From Amorphophallus konjac (taxonomy: Eukaryota; Streptophyta; Magnoliopsida; Alismatales; Araceae): a stretch of 64,000 bases of DNA. The position numbers and the translations under genes were made by a program. Location of the stretch: contig CM040127.1 of assembly GCA_022559845.1 (NCBI GenBank), positions 30,404,708 to 30,468,707 on the forward strand, in the 5' to 3' direction. A model generated the notes under the pieces. That model made no database searches. It was not told where the DNA came from and worked only from the letters and a program-made list of their open reading frames with translations. This document shows positions 10,511 through 20,700 of this stretch, one piece after another (the stretch's first letter is position 1; each line of letters opens with the position of its first letter).

Positions 10511-13500
10511 ATGAAGGAAAAGGAGAAAGCTCCGCCAGCCTCACAGGCTGCGGCAGAACCTACAAGGGCGATGCCCCCTGATCAATTACCCCCGCGTCAA
10601 GATGAGAGCAAGCACGTCAAGCCCGAGGAGATGAAGTTACTCAAGGTGCGGGCCGCTGAGCGGATAGTCAGGCACCTCAAGAAGATCCCGACGCGGTTCA
10701 CCGTGTGGGAGATGCTTTCCCTGAACGAGGAAACCCGACAAGCCATCATTGCCGCACTCCAGGCGCCAGCACCCTTCGAAGCCTGCCTGGCAGAGATATC
10801 ACCTGAGGTAGCTGTAGCATTCATAGAAGACGACATGCTCCTGCCAACCCACAACCACAATAGACCCCTCTATATGAGGGGCCAGCTGAATGGCCAGCCT
10901 ATCAACCGGGTCCTGATCGACCCGGGGGCAGCTGTGAACATACTCCCTTACCGGGTGTATCAGAAACATTATTTTGACGTGCACATGGTCGAAATCAAGA
11001 ATGTCAAGATTGCCGGATTTAACCAGAAATGTGAGGTGCCTATGGGGATTGCGGAGTTCAACTTGACCTTTGATGACTTTACCACTAAGGTCCAGTTCTA
11101 CATCATCAACTCCAACACTTCTTACAAGGCGCTGCTCGGGCGGCCGTGGCTGCACCAGAACAGAGTGGTACCCTCCACCTTGCACCAATGCATCAAGTAC
11201 CCCGGCGAGGGGAAAGAAGTCAGGATTTTTGCCGATCTCCACCCGTTCGAGGTGTTCGAGTGCAACCTGTCAGACGCCAACCTGTACATAGAAAAGGCGA
11301 AGCAAGCTTCTCGAGTTACCCAAGGCAAGGAGAAGAAGAAAGCCGGGGCAGGCGGCTGGTTCCCTCCGCCGCCCCCGGGCCAGGCGGCTCTCCCGCACGT
11401 GTCATTTATTACACAAGAAGAAGGGGTCTTCAAGGCAGCTCCCCTCGCCATTTACCCCACACCAGGGACACCCTGCCTTGAGGATCTGCTCGGAGATGTC
11501 GAGGTCCCGTCAGGAATCACTAAACCCATAGTGCCAATGGAGTGCCAGGCAACTGAGCAACTGAGGACCTTCGAGGTACCTAACCCCGAAGGCTCACCCA
11601 CTATTTTCTACGTCGCCGGGGAAAAGCCTATCAAGGAAGATGACGACTGTCGGTTCCCCGACGGGCTGCACGACCCGCATGTCCCCATAGCAGGACTGCC
11701 CCACATGACTGACCGGACGGCCAGGATGATCAGAGAGCAGAAGATACCTCCTTATCAACCATCCAGCCGGAAGGAAATGTTCGAAAAAATGTGGAACCCG
11801 CCCAACCTGGACCGACGACTGCTGAAGATCACTAAGCACCCCGGTCTAGGTTTCTCACCAGAGGAGCATTACGAGACTGATGCCATATCAGTCTCGACAT
11901 GGTCCAGCAGCAACCCCGCAGGAGCTACAAATCCGCGGGGAGCCCACCAAGATACAGGTCCCGGGACCCCAGTCGAAGAGGCAGAAGACGAAGAGGTCTT
12001 CCTGTGGAAACCTCTTCGCCGCCCCCGCACAGAGGAGAGTCCCTCTACCCCCAAAGAATTGCCCTCGGGGAAGGGACATCCCGTCGAGGCGCCTTCACCC
12101 GGTCCTGTCGATAAAGCAAGAAGCGGTAGCAGGGGACATGCTCCAAGCCCCCCTCGATACGACCCCGTCATGTACGCCCTGTACCACAGGCAGCAACGGG
12201 AGATCGAGACGCTGAAGACACGGGTGGCTGAGTTGACCTCTCTGGTCGCCGACCTGATCCAGGGCTCTCCTTCCCCATGGGGTGGCAGGACGCCTCGGCC
12301 CCGAGACACCGGCCCTGACACCTCCGCCTTGACAAGGCAGGAGATGAGAGCCGCGGCGGGCTTACCGACCGGGCTACCAACCAGACCATGTTCAACGCTC
12401 CAAGAGAAGCTGCGAAAGCCCTATTCCTTTCCAAGAGAAAAGACCCGGGGTATCTTCGACTGGGCCCGCTATCACGGCAAGGTCTCCCTCCCACGGTCCA
12501 AGAGGCCACAAGACACCAGAAGTAGCGGGGACCCATTGTTCTGCCCCTACCACCAGATGCTGGGCCACGCCATTGAAGACTGCTACGTCTTCAAAGACAT
12601 TGCTCAGGACCTCATCAACTGGGACGAGCTCAGGATGGGAGACTACGTGGTGGCCCCGCCTCGCCCCCACGCGGCGGACAGTCCCAGGGCAGGAGCCTAT
12701 ACCATATCCATTCAGTACCAGATGCCTGAAGAGGTGGCTACCCCGGCCCCCACGGGGGCTGTTTATGATGAATATGCGGAGGAGCCCGATCTGGTCCCAT
12801 GTATGCCTGCACCAGCAAACCTCGCACACCCAGTGGCTACGGCCCGAGAGGAGCGCGAGGTCGATGCAACCTTCATGTCAGCCCAGAGGGAAGAAGAAGA
12901 AGAGGGAGATGGTGTCCTCGAGCCCGGAGACGATGAGGACCAAGACTTCGTCGATTTGTCGCCAACCCCACCGGAAATTGAGGACGGTGGCCAGGCCACA
13001 GTCGACGAATTGATTGAGATCAACCTCGGCACAGAAGCTGACCCCAGGCCAACATTCCTGAGCGCTCTTATGTCCTTACAAGAAAGAGAGGAATACACAA
13101 AGTTTCTACAGGAGTTCCGGGATTGCTTTGCTTGGAACTATAAGGAAATGCCCGGACTCAGCCCTGAGGTGACCCAGCACATCCTGTCCATTGATCCCAA
13201 AGTGGAGCCAATAAAGCAACCTCCCCGGCGCATGAGGCCGGAACTGACCAACCAGATCTGCAAAGAGGTTGACAAACTCATAGATGTTGACTTCGTGGCG
13301 GAAAACCAATATACCACATGGCTGGCCAACATCGTACCAGTGAAAAAGAAGAATGGACAGATCAGGATCTGCGTGGACTTCCGCGACCTGAATAAAGCCT
13401 GCCCGAAAGATGACTTTCCGGTGCCCATCACCGAAGTGATGATCGATGCAACCACCGGCCATGAGGCCCTGTCCTTCATGGACGGGTCGTCCGGCTATAA

Positions 13501-16360
13501 CCAAATCTGGATAGCCGACCACGACCGGATCCACACCGCCTTCAGGTCGCCTAAGGGGATATTTCACTACAAGAGGATGCCCTTTGGTCTCAAGAACGCT
13601 GGTGCCACCTATCAACGGGCGATGACCAAAATATTCGACGAGCTACTGTATAGCAAAGTCGAGTGTTACATCGATGACTTGGTCGTCAAAACAAAGAGAA
13701 GGGGCGACCATCTGGGTGACCTCAGGGTCGTCTTCCAAAGACTCCGACAGTATGGGCTGAAGATGAATCCCCTGAAGTGCGCCTTTGGCGTGTCCAGTGG
13801 AAAGTTCCTTGGCTTTATTGTCCGGCACAGGGGGATCGAGATTGACCCCCTCAAGATAAAGGCCATCCAGGAGCTGCCACCTCCGAAGAGTCTAAGAGAG
13901 CTAAGATCCCTGCAGGGGCGTCTGGCCTATATCCGCAGGTTCATCTCCAATCTGTCGGGGCGCTGCCAACCTTTCCATAGGCTGATGATGAAGAATGCAC
14001 CCTTCAGCTGGGACCACCAATGCCAGCACGCATTCGACCAGCTAAAGGAGTACCTGAGAACCCCGCCTGTGCTGGGGGCACCTGTCAAAGACAGGCCGCT
14101 CATCCTTTATATAGCGGCCACCGAATACTCACTGGGGGCAATGCTCGCCCAGAACAATGATGAAGGAAAAGAGCAGGCCCTCTACTACCTCAGTCGAAGA
14201 CTAGTGGGGGCAGAAGCCAAATACACCCCGATTGAGAAGGTCTGCCTAGCCCTGGTCTTCGCAGTCAAGAAAATGAGACACTACATGCTGTCCCATGAAG
14301 TCAGCTTAATATCCAGGGCCGACCCTATCAAGCATATTCTCCTCCAACCAGTCCCAAAGGGGCGCCTCGGTAAGTGGGCCGTGCTGCTTATGGAGTTCGA
14401 CATCACCTACGTCCCGCAGAGGGCCATCAAGGGACAAGCCGTCGCAGATTTCTTCGCAGCACATCCCGTGCCCGAAGACTCTCCGTTGGCTACCGAACTA
14501 CCTGAAGATGAAACACTGGAGGTGGACCAAATACAACAAGCCATCTGGCAGTTATATTTCGACGGGGCCTCCAGGACAGAAACAACCCTGCCCGGACACA
14601 CCCGGATACGGGCCGGGGCTGGCATCGTCCTCAAGTCCCCAGATGGCGAAGTAATGCACACCTCTTGCTGCATCAGCAAACCCTGCACAAACAATGAGGC
14701 CGAATATGAAGCCCTGATTATCGGCCTCCAGGTGGCCCTCCAGATGGAAATCAAAATGCTCCAGGTGTTCGGCGACTCGCTGCTGGTCGTCAAACAGATC
14801 CAGGGACAATTTGATGTCCGGAAACCTGAGCTTCTCCCTTACCACGCTAAGGCCAAGGGGCTTATAGAGCTGTTCTACCTCCTCGAAATAGGCCATGTCG
14901 CCCGAGGGGAGAACGCACAGGCCGACGCCTTAGCAAAACTGGCAAGCTCACTGGCAATGCCCCCAGATGGGTCCCTCAATATCCAGGTGATAAGCCAGCG
15001 CCAGATGCCCAGCATGATAGAAGAGGAACCAGAAGAAGAGGACCTAGAGGTCGACACAACAGAAGCCCTCAGTCTGCCTGACTGGAGGGACCCCCTGTTG
15101 AAGTGGTTCAAACACCAGCAGCTGCCGGACCGAAGGGAGGAAAAGATCAAGCTAGTCAGAACAAAGGACTCCTACGAGTTCCGGAACGGAATACTATTCC
15201 GAGTCGTGGCGGATGCCAGGCGAAGGCTACTCCTCCGATGCTTGTCCATTGAAGAAGCTTGGAGAGTTATGAAAGAAGTCCATGCCGGAACAGCTGGTGC
15301 CCACCAGGCAGGGCCAAAGATGAAAATTGAAATTAAGAAGCTGGGCTATTACTGGCCCGCCATGTTTGACGACTGCTGCAGATATGCTAAGTCATGCCAG
15401 AGGTGCCAGGAGCACGCCACCATACCCAGAAGACCTCCAGTGCAGCTACACCCGACGGCCCCCAGCTGGCCGTTCGCCCAGTGGGGAACAGATGTCATGG
15501 GCCCCTTACCCGCGTCCTCCGCCGGTTGCAAGTACATCCTGGCGGCAACCGACTATTTCTCCCGCTGGGCAGAGGCCGTCGCCCTCCGCGAGGTCACTGG
15601 GGAGATAGTGGCCAGGTTCGTCCTCCGCAATATCATATTCCGGTTCGGCGTGCCCGACCGAATTGTGTCCGATAACGGCAGCCACTTCCGCAACCAGAAG
15701 GTCTACCGGCTAGCAGAAAAATACAAAATTGATTGGAGGACCTCAACCCCTTACAACCCGCAGGCTAATGGGCTAGCCGAGGCTTTTAACAAGACACTCT
15801 GCACCCTCCTGGCCAAGACCGTCAACTCTAACAAGAGAGATTGGGAAGAAAGGATGTATGAGGCACTATGGGCGTACCGAACCGTATACAAGACCCCAAC
15901 GGGCTGCTCGCCCTTCTCTCTCGTATACGGCTCGGAAGCAATCGTCCCCGTCGAACTGGAGGTACCCTCCCTTAGGGTCGCCATCCAGCATGGGCTCGTT
16001 CCCGAAGGGCAGACCAACATCGAGCGAAGGCTCGACGAGCTCTCCAACCTGGAGGGGAAGCGACTCCAAGCCCAGCAGAACATTCAAGTCTACCAAGCCC
16101 GGATTGCACGCGCCTTTGACAAGCTCGTCAAGGAACGCGAGTTCAAGAAGGGCGATCTGGTTATGGTCAAAAGAAGAGATCTCATGGCTGCCAACCCCAA
16201 GGGCAAGCTGAATGAGAACTGGCTCGGACCCTACGTAGTCCAAAAGGTCTACGAGGGCGGGGCCTACGTAATTGTCAACCATCGCGGGGAAGTCCAGTTC
16301 CCGCCTCTTAATGGAAAGCACTTGAGATTGTACCATGCTCTGGTGCCCCCGTTCAATTAA
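10211..16360 (+). CDS. pol: PR-RT-RNase H-aRNase H-integrase polyprotein (pol)
   Basis: A single open frame of 2049 codons; meaningful sequence begins near residue 100. Protease: D237-P238-G239 in LIDPGAAVNILP, then the LLGRPWLH block. Residues about 650-860 form a second gag-like module with C778-x2-H781-x4-H786-x4-C791. Reverse transcriptase: RICVDFRDLNKACPKDDFP, MDGSSGYNQI, and Y1153-I-D-D. The first RNase H follows (TEYSLGAMLAQ). A second, archaeal-type RNase H starts at D1451 (YFDGAS), with NNEAEYEAL, FGDSLLV and NAQADALAKLAS; this duplication is a hallmark of the Tat lineage. Integrase has an HHCC-like zinc finger (CCRYAKSCQRC) and the catalytic triad D1761, D1821, E1857 with DD35E spacing. 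The frame contains no stop, so the enzyme part may still be functional. The true N-terminus is unclear because of the frame changes upstream. Confidence 0.95.
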   Translation: MGASPTRQPQHYARGGTTLPGPQPRSPRHRGPSSIGPLPRNSQEPGHSLICRVPVSPNGQAGTAPRVPLGRSASVPQASPAAAPARSKGESGDVPNLAEFMKEKEKAPPASQAAAEPTRAMPPDQLPPRQDESKHVKPEEMKLLKVRAAERIVRHLKKIPTRFTVWEMLSLNEETRQAIIAALQAPAPFEACLAEISPEVAVAFIEDDMLLPTHNHNRPLYMRGQLNGQPINRVLIDPGAAVNILPYRVYQKHYFDVHMVEIKNVKIAGFNQKCEVPMGIAEFNLTFDDFTTKVQFYIINSNTSYKALLGRPWLHQNRVVPSTLHQCIKYPGEGKEVRIFADLHPFEVFECNLSDANLYIEKAKQASRVTQGKEKKKAGAGGWFPPPPPGQAALPHVSFITQEEGVFKAAPLAIYPTPGTPCLEDLLGDVEVPSGITKPIVPMECQATEQLRTFEVPNPEGSPTIFYVAGEKPIKEDDDCRFPDGLHDPHVPIAGLPHMTDRTARMIREQKIPPYQPSSRKEMFEKMWNPPNLDRRLLKITKHPGLGFSPEEHYETDAISVSTWSSSNPAGATNPRGAHQDTGPGTPVEEAEDEEVFLWKPLRRPRTEESPSTPKELPSGKGHPVEAPSPGPVDKARSGSRGHAPSPPRYDPVMYALYHRQQREIETLKTRVAELTSLVADLIQGSPSPWGGRTPRPRDTGPDTSALTRQEMRAAAGLPTGLPTRPCSTLQEKLRKPYSFPREKTRGIFDWARYHGKVSLPRSKRPQDTRSSGDPLFCPYHQMLGHAIEDCYVFKDIAQDLINWDELRMGDYVVAPPRPHAADSPRAGAYTISIQYQMPEEVATPAPTGAVYDEYAEEPDLVPCMPAPANLAHPVATAREEREVDATFMSAQREEEEEGDGVLEPGDDEDQDFVDLSPTPPEIEDGGQATVDELIEINLGTEADPRPTFLSALMSLQEREEYTKFLQEFRDCFAWNYKEMPGLSPEVTQHILSIDPKVEPIKQPPRRMRPELTNQICKEVDKLIDVDFVAENQYTTWLANIVPVKKKNGQIRICVDFRDLNKACPKDDFPVPITEVMIDATTGHEALSFMDGSSGYNQIWIADHDRIHTAFRSPKGIFHYKRMPFGLKNAGATYQRAMTKIFDELLYSKVECYIDDLVVKTKRRGDHLGDLRVVFQRLRQYGLKMNPLKCAFGVSSGKFLGFIVRHRGIEIDPLKIKAIQELPPPKSLRELRSLQGRLAYIRRFISNLSGRCQPFHRLMMKNAPFSWDHQCQHAFDQLKEYLRTPPVLGAPVKDRPLILYIAATEYSLGAMLAQNNDEGKEQALYYLSRRLVGAEAKYTPIEKVCLALVFAVKKMRHYMLSHEVSLISRADPIKHILLQPVPKGRLGKWAVLLMEFDITYVPQRAIKGQAVADFFAAHPVPEDSPLATELPEDETLEVDQIQQAIWQLYFDGASRTETTLPGHTRIRAGAGIVLKSPDGEVMHTSCCISKPCTNNEAEYEALIIGLQVALQMEIKMLQVFGDSLLVVKQIQGQFDVRKPELLPYHAKAKGLIELFYLLEIGHVARGENAQADALAKLASSLAMPPDGSLNIQVISQRQMPSMIEEEPEEEDLEVDTTEALSLPDWRDPLLKWFKHQQLPDRREEKIKLVRTKDSYEFRNGILFRVVADARRRLLLRCLSIEEAWRVMKEVHAGTAGAHQAGPKMKIEIKKLGYYWPAMFDDCCRYAKSCQRCQEHATIPRRPPVQLHPTAPSWPFAQWGTDVMGPLPASSAGCKYILAATDYFSRWAEAVALREVTGEIVARFVLRNIIFRFGVPDRIVSDNGSHFRNQKVYRLAEKYKIDWRTSTPYNPQANGLAEAFNKTLCTLLAKTVNSNKRDWEERMYEALWAYRTVYKTPTGCSPFSLVYGSEAIVPVELEVPSLRVAIQHGLVPEGQTNIERRLDELSNLEGKRLQAQQNIQVYQARIARAFDKLVKEREFKKGDLVMVKRRDLMAANPKGKLNENWLGPYVVQKVYEGGAYVIVNHRGEVQFPPLNGKHLRLYHALVPPFN

Positions 16361-16437
16361 TAATACTATCATCCGCCCTATTCTTGGGGCGGACTTGCGT
16401 CATTAAGGTCCAAATGACCCGATCGTCATCCATTTTC

Positions 16438-16770
16438 CCAAAATATATATATATATATATGTCTTTCAAAAAAAAAAAGAAAAAAAAAGAGGAGAGCAAA
16501 AAAAAGGAAATAAAAAAAAGAAAGACAGGAAAAGGGGAAGAGAACGAAGTGAAGAAAAAAAGAGAAGAGCAAAAAAAAAAAGAAAAAAAAAGGGAAAAGA
16601 GCAAAAAAAAAGGGGGAGAAAGAAAAGAAAGAGAAAGAAATAGGGAGAAAACAAAAAAAGGGGCGAAAGGAATAAGAAGAAATAAAAAAAAAAGCAGAAG
16701 GAAAAAGAACAGTCAAAAAAAGAGAGAGAGAAAGAGAAGGAAAGAATGAAAATCAAGAGAAGGGGACACA
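16438..16770. repeat. A-rich/purine-rich low-complexity tract with (AT)n
   Basis: A short (AT)n run is followed by about 300 bp of almost pure purine (AAAAGAGAAAG...). It sits directly after pol and before the 76-bp repeats. The frames crossing it on both strands are compositional artefacts. Confidence 0.85.
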
Positions 16771-16823
16771 ACCCCACTTCCAGTCGCCGCCTCGCATCAG
16801 TGGATGCCAAAGGACACAAACAA

Positions 16824-17280
16824 GCAAACTCTTCTCTCCGCCCTCCTCGGGCGGTGAGTACCCCTTTGACCCGAACTTCCAGTTCAGGCCATTGACTAAA
16901 CAAACTCTTCTCGCCGTCCTCCTCGGGCGGTGAGTACCCCTTTGACCCGAACTTCCAGTTCAGGCCATTGACTAAACAAACTCTTCTCGCCGTCCTCCTC
17001 GGGCGGTGAGTACCCCTTTGACCCGAACTTCCAGTTCAGGCCATTGACTAAACAAACTCTTCTCGCCGTCCTCCTCGGGCGGTGAGTACCCCTTTGACCC
17101 GAACTTCCAGTTCAGGCCATTGACTAAACAAACTCTTCTCGCCGTCCTCCTCGGGCGGTGAGTACCCCTTTGACTTGAACCTCCAGTTCAGGTCATTGAC
17201 TAAACAAACTCTTCTCTCCGTCCGCCTCGGGCGGTGAGTACCCCTTTGACTCGGACCTCCATGCCAGATCGCCGACTCAA
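16824..17280. repeat. 76-bp tandem repeat, about 6 units
   Basis: Units ACAAACTCTTCTCGCCGTCC... start at 16900, 16976, 17052, 17128 and 17204, with a diverged first copy at about 16824. Each carries CCTCGGGCGGTGAGTACCCC and TTGACCCGAACTTCCAGTTC. The array lies between the two convergent coding blocks (pol on +, PMD gene on -), so it may serve as an intergenic or termination region; that role is inference. Confidence 0.9.
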
Positions 17281-17731
17281 TAGACTCCTCTCTTCGTCCC
17301 TTCGAGACAGATAAGAGGTCCACTCTCACATCGAGGCCCCTGGCCGGAAGCCGGCACCCATTCGGTACGGTGGAATGGTCTCCTCGTCCCCCCTGGGAAG
17401 GCGAGCATCCTCCTGCACCCCAATACGGACCCTTACCCGGTCTCCCAGAACGGATCGCTGCAAAAGGACTGACACGCGGCCTGCATGCCCCGGTACGAGC
17501 AAAAAAAAAACCAAGGAAATAATATACGGAATGCAACGCATACCAAAGGGGGTTCGGGAAGAAAGGTTCCCTCCCCCGAGAATAAACACACACTGGAAAG
17601 ACGGCACAAAAGAGGGCGGGGCACCCCGTTCTATTCAATAGAGATCAGATTACATGTACTCCGGGGCATGCCCCTGCATTACATTCCAAAAAAAAAAAAA
17701 AGGAGAATGGGAGGGGACAGAGAAGCAGCGC
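17281..17731. other. Spacer downstream of the antisense gene
   Basis: No repeat unit or coding signal is recognised. On the minus strand this is the 3' flank of the PMD gene and would contain its 3' UTR and poly(A) site. Confidence 0.5.
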
Positions 17732-20700
17732 CTAGTCAATGTCCCTGAAGATGTCCTCGAGGGGGAGGATCCCGATGAAGGGGAAGCTAGTCCTATCGCG
17801 CAGGCGGCCTCTCAGCCCCTCGAGGCGAACGAACTCCGTCTCCATGGACGCCATTTCGACGTCGGTCACTGCAAGAGCCTCCCTTTCCTCCGCAACCGCC
17901 TTCCCCGCCTCGGCAAGGTCGGACTTGGCCGTCGCCAGTCGGCCCTCCAGCTCCTCGATCTGACCCTCGAGGGACCGAATCCGGCCCTCGCCTTCCTCCA
18001 GGGCCCTAGCATGGCGCTCTCGGTCACGACCTCGGGCCTCAAAGGCTTGAAGATACTCCTCCGCCTGGGCGTCCAGAGCGGCACGCGCATCAGGGGTTTG
18101 GGCCTCCAAGAATTCACGGCGCTTAACATACTTCAGCAGCAATAGAACCCGCCGCGACCACTCTGCCAGCGGACAGCCGAGCATTTGCAATGCCGTCGTC
18201 AACTGCATCGCTACGGCATGCACCCCGCTGTACGACGGGGAGGCATCGGCAAGAATCATCGTCCGTAGGACGATCAACATTTGACGGACCGGTGCGTCCG
18301 ATGAAGCTTGGCCAACAGAGGGTACGACTGGGGGCACGAAACTCACGGCGCTGTCCACCTCAGCCCACAGGTCGGCGTCCACCGTGGCCGAGGAAGACGG
18401 GAGAGCGAGGGCTAGGTCGCCCGGTTGGCGCAGCTCGACGAGGGACCCCTGCCCGGCTACGGCTGAGAGATCAGCTGACGGCGTTGCCAAGGCACCTGGC
18501 ACGAGTGACAGCTGCCGCTCCTCTGCCTTCTCGGCCGCCGCCCCGCTCGCGTCCGCTACCGCTTCGACGGGCGATACTGCGGCTGTTGAGGTTTCGGCCA
18601 CAGAAGGGACCTCACGTGAGGCCGAGCCCGGAACCTCCACCGGCAAATCCCCCTCTTGCGTCCGGGATCCCCCCAAACGCTCGCGAAGCCCCGCGAGTAT
18701 GTGCTGCAAGTGTGGGTCCAAAGGGCGAGCCAACCCCTCCTTCGCTATCGGCGTCACCTGGGCATAGAAAGGGAAGAGGGATGTGATCGGCTGTCCACGG
18801 CCGGGGAAGAATCCCACAACGTCAAGAGACTAGGGAGAGTTAGAGGCTCCGGGTCCTTACCTCAGAAACCGGAGCGACGCCGCTTCCAGGAGCGATCTCC
18901 CCCTCCTCCAAAGGCTCTTGCATTGCCTCTGCGGTTTTTAGAGGTTCCTCGGGTGCGTCCGGCCGAAGGGCATCGAGCAGAAGCGCCAGCTTACCCATGC
19001 CGACCGCGGCCCCCGTTGGGAGGTCAACCGGCGCGGCCGGGGTGGTTTCCTCTGCGGCTTCCGGCACGGCGGGCTCCTGAGGATCACAAAAGGAAATAAA
19101 GTCAACAAGCAACTCAAGAGAGAAAGGAGGGAGAGCCGACCCGAGTAAGTTCACACTTACCATGGCCTTCCCCATAAGGCTCGAGAAGCCGACAAGCAAC
19201 GGGGCTTTGAAGACCGGCCCAGACGGTCCCGACGCCTGGGACATGCTCCCGTCAGGAGCCGCCTCGTCAGAAGAGTAGTCGTAGTCTACCTCTTCCCCGG
19301 ATACAGACTTTGCCGCTTCCGGCTCCACCCGGACCAGCAAAGAGGCGTCCTCTGCGGGTTCCACAGCTGGCACCTCCTCCCGTGGGCGACGCGGGGCTCG
19401 CACCTCGCCTTTCTTCCTCCGCACGTAAGTCACCAGCGGTAGGAGATCCGAGTCGGACCCTGGAGCTTCAGAGGCCGTCGCGACAATGCCTGTCACACAG
19501 AAGAAGACGAGCCACGATTAAACCGACCAGCGCCGGAAGCGGGGAGAGACGGCCGAATGGACGAGAAGACTTACCCTCTTCTGCCCCGACAGCACCAGAG
19601 GGTGGCTCGGGGACAGTCTCGTCGACCGACGGCTCTACTCCGGAAGCCGTGGCCTCACCCCCGCCAGGAACGGACGTACTCGCCGGCCCCTCTGCAAAAA
19701 AAAAAACGCACACGTTATGCCTATATGAGAAGAAGGGCGAGGGAGGGACAAATGAACCCCAAAGTGCCAGCGAGTGAAGGGTCTTACCGTCAGGCTGATT
19801 CGGTTCGGCCCGAGTGGCTTCAAAGGACTCAAAGGATAAGATGGGGACCACTGGGGAGGGAGCCGTGGGGGCCGAAGATCCCTCGGCCCGCCTTCTCCTC
19901 GCTGCGTCCTGTCCGGCCGCCTTGGCAGCAGCCAGAGCCTTCTTAACAGGCGACTTCGCCGGCGACTTCCCTTTAGCTTGTGGCGGAGGGGTCACGATCG
20001 GGGATGAAGTTGCCTTTCTCGCGACCACGGCTTCGCCCACATCGGGAAGGGGCACCGGAGCCGGCTCCTCCACATCCGCGACCGGGGTGGGCACGGGACC
20101 TTCTACGGGAGCTAAAAAAAAATTCCGATGTCTAAGCCCCATTTCAAAGTAAAGATAAGCATGAAAGAGACCCAAAAGATCTGCGATGGCCCGGGCTACC
20201 GACCGGCGGGATGGCTTGGCTCAGGACGAGCCGCTTCAAACTCCGCGAAGGAAGGAACTTGCGGCAGTGGCGGGGCAGTCGACGGAGCTTTGTCCGACTC
20301 CGTCTTCCTCCGTTTGGTATCCCGTTGCTTAGCTACCTTGGCAACAGCCACCGCTTTCTTCACGGGCGACTTCGCCCTAGACCGCTTCGCAGCCTTAGGC
20401 ATAGGAGTGGCGGTCGGGGCCAGTGGCGCTGCCTCGAAGTATGCGGGCTTCTGCACGAGCCGAAGAAGATTCCGGTACGTGGCCGTCTGGGTGCTATCAG
20501 GGTGATCTACCAGAGAAAGAACACGTGCACATTCATGATTAGCGCCAAACACCAGGTTCTGACAATGAGGAACAAAGGCAAGGAGGAGAAGAGATTAAAT
20601 ACCATGAGGTCCGGTGTATAACCGGAGAGTGATTGGCCAATAAGTCAGGGACGTCTCCTTGTCCCGGCGCGCCGCTTCCCGGACCAGCCAGCAAACGTCC

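Noticed and set aside
10243..16083. Many long minus-strand and off-frame frames across pol
   Set aside because: Shadows of a GC-rich 2049-codon pol frame whose catalytic motifs are clear.
16384..16903. Lys/Glu-rich and Phe/Ser-rich frames after pol
   Set aside because: Products of a purine-rich low-complexity tract.
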